From Actinomycetes bacterium (lineage in GTDB: Bacteria > Actinomycetota > Acidimicrobiia > Acidimicrobiales > Palsa-688), in NCBI GenBank assembly GCA_021796905.1, contig JAKABK010000078.1, positions 1 to 7,460 on the forward strand: a stretch of DNA of 7,460 nt, in the 5' to 3' direction. Made by a program: the position numbers and the translations under genes. Shown in pieces: positions 6,093 to 7,460 of the stretch (positions are counted from its first letter, which is position 1; every line of letters begins with the position of its first letter). The notes beneath the pieces were generated by a model. The model worked only from the letters and a program-made list of their open reading frames with translations. It was not told the origin of the DNA and made no database searches.

Positions 6093-6883
6093 CCGACGAC
6101 CCCCGGGGTGGCCGGAGCCAGACGGTCGAGCGGGCCCTCCGGCTCCTCGACATCGTGGCGTCGAGCCCGGAGCCCCTGACTGCCGCAGAGCTGGCGAGCG
6201 AGAGCAGGCTCGCGCGGCCGACCGCGCATCGCCTCCTGCTCACACTCGAGCATCTGGGCTACCTCGACCGGGTCCACGAGCATGCGTTCTCGCTCGGCTA
6301 CAAGGCGACCCGGATGTCGGGGATCCACGGGACGCAGCAGACGCTCGCCCGCCGCGCCGCCCCGGCACTGGCGGCGCTCGTCGCGGAGATCGAAGAGACG
6401 GTTGGGCTGAGCGCCCCGGCCGGTACCGCACTGGTGGAGATCGACCAGATCGATCCGCCGCTGCCGGTGCGCCAGATGCGCTACCTCAACGTCGCCTACC
6501 CGCTGCATTGCAGCTCGAACGGAAAGCTCATGCTGTCGGGATTCGCGCCGGATGATCTGGAGGCGTTCCTCCTGCGCCCCCTGGAGCGCCGGACCGATAG
6601 GAGCATCGTCGATCCCGGTCGGCTGAGGGTAGAACTGATCGAAACGAGGGACCGCGGGTTCGGGACCTGCCTCGAAGAGCTCTACGACGGCATCAACGGC
6701 GTGTCGGTGGCGATCCGGGACGAGACAGGATCGTCGATCGGGTACGTGAGCGTCTCTGGTCCGTCCTTCCGCTTCCCGCCCGGACGCCTCCTCGAAGTCG
6801 TCCCGGCACTGCGACGGACATCGGAGCAGATCTCCTCGGCTCTCCATGTATCCCCCCCGTGTGTCCAACATACGGACGCCTGA
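6080..6883 (+). CDS. IclR-family transcriptional regulator
   Basis: From the GTG at 6080 this is a 267-residue cytoplasmic regulator, a normal length for IclR proteins. The N-terminal winged helix-turn-helix runs from about 13 to 75 (SQTVERALRLLDIVA, then the recognition helix within LARPTAHRLLLTLEHLGYL at 44-62). The effector-binding domain covers about 85-255, with HCSSNGKLMLSG (143-154) and GFGTCLEELYDGINGVSVAI (193-212) matching conserved family segments. The GTG at 6068 is an alternative start (271 residues). The ATG at 5966 would add a poorly family-like N-terminus and consume the whole control region, so I reject it. The gene is divergent from the operon with about 116 bp between starts, the classic arrangement for an IclR regulator and its target. 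The effector is probably a pathway acid or CoA ester (inference); activator or repressor mode is unknown. Confidence 0.9.
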   Translation: MTDRPDDPRGGRSQTVERALRLLDIVASSPEPLTAAELASESRLARPTAHRLLLTLEHLGYLDRVHEHAFSLGYKATRMSGIHGTQQTLARRAAPALAALVAEIEETVGLSAPAGTALVEIDQIDPPLPVRQMRYLNVAYPLHCSSNGKLMLSGFAPDDLEAFLLRPLERRTDRSIVDPGRLRVELIETRDRGFGTCLEELYDGINGVSVAIRDETGSSIGYVSVSGPSFRFPPGRLLEVVPALRRTSEQISSALHVSPPCVQHTDA

Positions 6884-7283
6884 CCATCTAGTGGACACGG
6901 TAGCCGACGAGACGCTCGCCGGCAACAGGGGGGCACGCAGACCGACGAGCGACGACGAGACTGCTGTTCACGAGGCTCCCCTGCGGGTGCGCTACCAGGG
7001 CCACTGGGTCGGCGGCGGCTCTCCGCCGACCGGCCCGCCTCGACGGCTGATCGCTCCCCTACCGCACCTGCGGCACTGCGGGATCTGCGGGCGACAGGCG
7101 GGACCGGCGGGGGACGGCGCAGCGTCCGAGCTGCTCCGGCCGAGACCGTCAGCGGGGTCTGGCACTACTTCCGGTGGCTGTCGGGACCACGGCTCGTGGT
7201 CGGCGACATCCCACCTGGCATGCCGACGGGGTCGAGGCAAGGGCGCACCTACTGCCCCGAGCGCCGGGCACCGGATACCGGGA
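6884..7283. other. Stretch of about 400 bp without a recognisable gene
   Basis: Two plus-strand frames are open across this stretch. One, usable from a GTG at 6891 to the stop at 7296-7298, encodes a Gly/Pro/Arg-rich sequence with one CxxC (HCGICGR) and no family resemblance. The other has no start codon until late but reads GVWHYFRWLSGPRLVVGDIP, which looks somewhat protein-like. Third-position GC is not as high as in the real genes here. It may be plain intergenic DNA or a decayed gene; I make no coding call. It contains the stem-loop at 7007-7031 and three ctgcgg hexamers between 7068 and 7090. Confidence 0.5.
7007..7031. terminator. GC-rich stem-loop, possible bidirectional terminator
   Basis: The arm GGTCGGCGG (7007-7015), a 7-nt loop and the arm CCGCCGACC (7023-7031) form a perfect 9-bp stem. 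It lies between two convergent genes, where a terminator is expected. There is no T-tract on either side, so it is not a classic intrinsic terminator; GC-rich actinobacteria often lack the T-run. Confidence 0.3.
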
Positions 7284-7460
7284 CTACTGCTGCGGTGAGC
7301 CGGGCTTAACGACCATGAGGACAATGATGGCGAGGAGGGCAATCGCTGCCAGGTAGTTGAGGACGAGTGCCCGCCGGTCGCCGAGAAGGGCACGCAGCTC
7401 TGCATTCGGGGGGAGGTCGCGGGCAGCCAAGGCGGCGGCGAGCTTGCGGGCCTGCTTGGG
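7284..7460 (-). CDS. C-terminal end of an integral membrane protein (5'-truncated at window edge)
   Basis: Read from base 7460 on the minus strand, the frame is open for 58 codons and ends at a TAG (7284-7286). There is no start codon because the gene continues beyond the window. The peptide has a charged amphipathic part (QARKLAAALAARDLPP, then ELRALLGDRRALV), one clear membrane helix (NYLAAIALLAIIVLMVV) and a short KPGSPQQ tail, so the C-terminus is probably just outside the bilayer. The style recalls DUF2269-like predicted integral membrane proteins, but that is recollection and not a firm family call. Third positions are strongly G/C and the hydrophobic pattern is coherent, which supports real coding. 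It converges on the IclR-type gene and is probably unrelated to the operon. Confidence 0.7.
   Translation of the reverse strand, partial: PKQARKLAAALAARDLPPNAELRALLGDRRALVLNYLAAIALLAIIVLMVVKPGSPQQ

Noticed and set aside
6861..6898. Inverted arms GTGTCCA and TGGACAC around the IclR-type stop codon
   Set aside because: The arms are only 7 bp with a 24-nt loop and no T-run, so this is too weak to call a terminator.
7068..7090. Three ctgcgg hexamers at 8-9 bp spacing
   Set aside because: They are short and expected by chance in GC-rich DNA, with no array structure.
6891..7298. Possible small gene after the IclR-type gene
   Set aside because: There is no ribosome binding site and no family resemblance, third-position GC is moderate, and it overlaps the end of the opposing membrane protein gene. 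It is described as an unassigned stretch instead.

Overview
The window is high-GC DNA, most likely from an actinobacterium: it has GC-rich third codon positions, GTG starts, 4-bp start/stop overlaps, and families common in Actinomycetota. I cannot place the genus. I see no tRNA, rRNA, CRISPR array, transposase or phage gene.

Layout. (1) Bases 3-446, plus strand: the 3' end of a TDT/SLAC1-type membrane transporter gene whose last transmembrane segment appears to be knocked out of frame near 345-356. (2) Bases 5963-456, minus strand: one tightly packed four-gene operon. In transcription order it encodes an extracytoplasmic solute-binding lipoprotein (DppA/OppA type), an NAD(P)-dependent beta-hydroxyacid dehydrogenase (HIBADH-like), a fused NDP-forming acyl-CoA synthetase, and an enoyl-CoA hydratase. 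All three junctions can be read as 4-bp NTGA overlaps, which suggests translational coupling. (3) Bases 5964-6079: a divergent control region of about 116 bp with several inverted repeats. (4) Bases 6080-6883, plus strand: an IclR-family regulator, probably of the operon and of itself. (5) Bases 6884-7283: about 400 bp with no convincing gene but one strong stem-loop. (6) Bases 7460-7284, minus strand: the C-terminal end of a membrane protein cut by the window edge.

The operon looks like a small catabolic unit for an organic acid. The binding protein would capture a solute, or serve a transporter encoded elsewhere, because no permease or ATPase gene is present. The three enzymes can interconvert an enoyl-CoA, a beta-hydroxyacyl-CoA, a free beta-hydroxyacid and a semialdehyde, with the NDP-forming ligase able either to activate the acid or to recover ATP from the thioester. 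A ferulate-like hydroxycinnamate route is a second possibility. The substrate is not readable from the sequence. The most interesting points are this gene combination, a 9-bp inverted repeat that places the likely regulator start codon in a hairpin loop, and the transporter frameshift.
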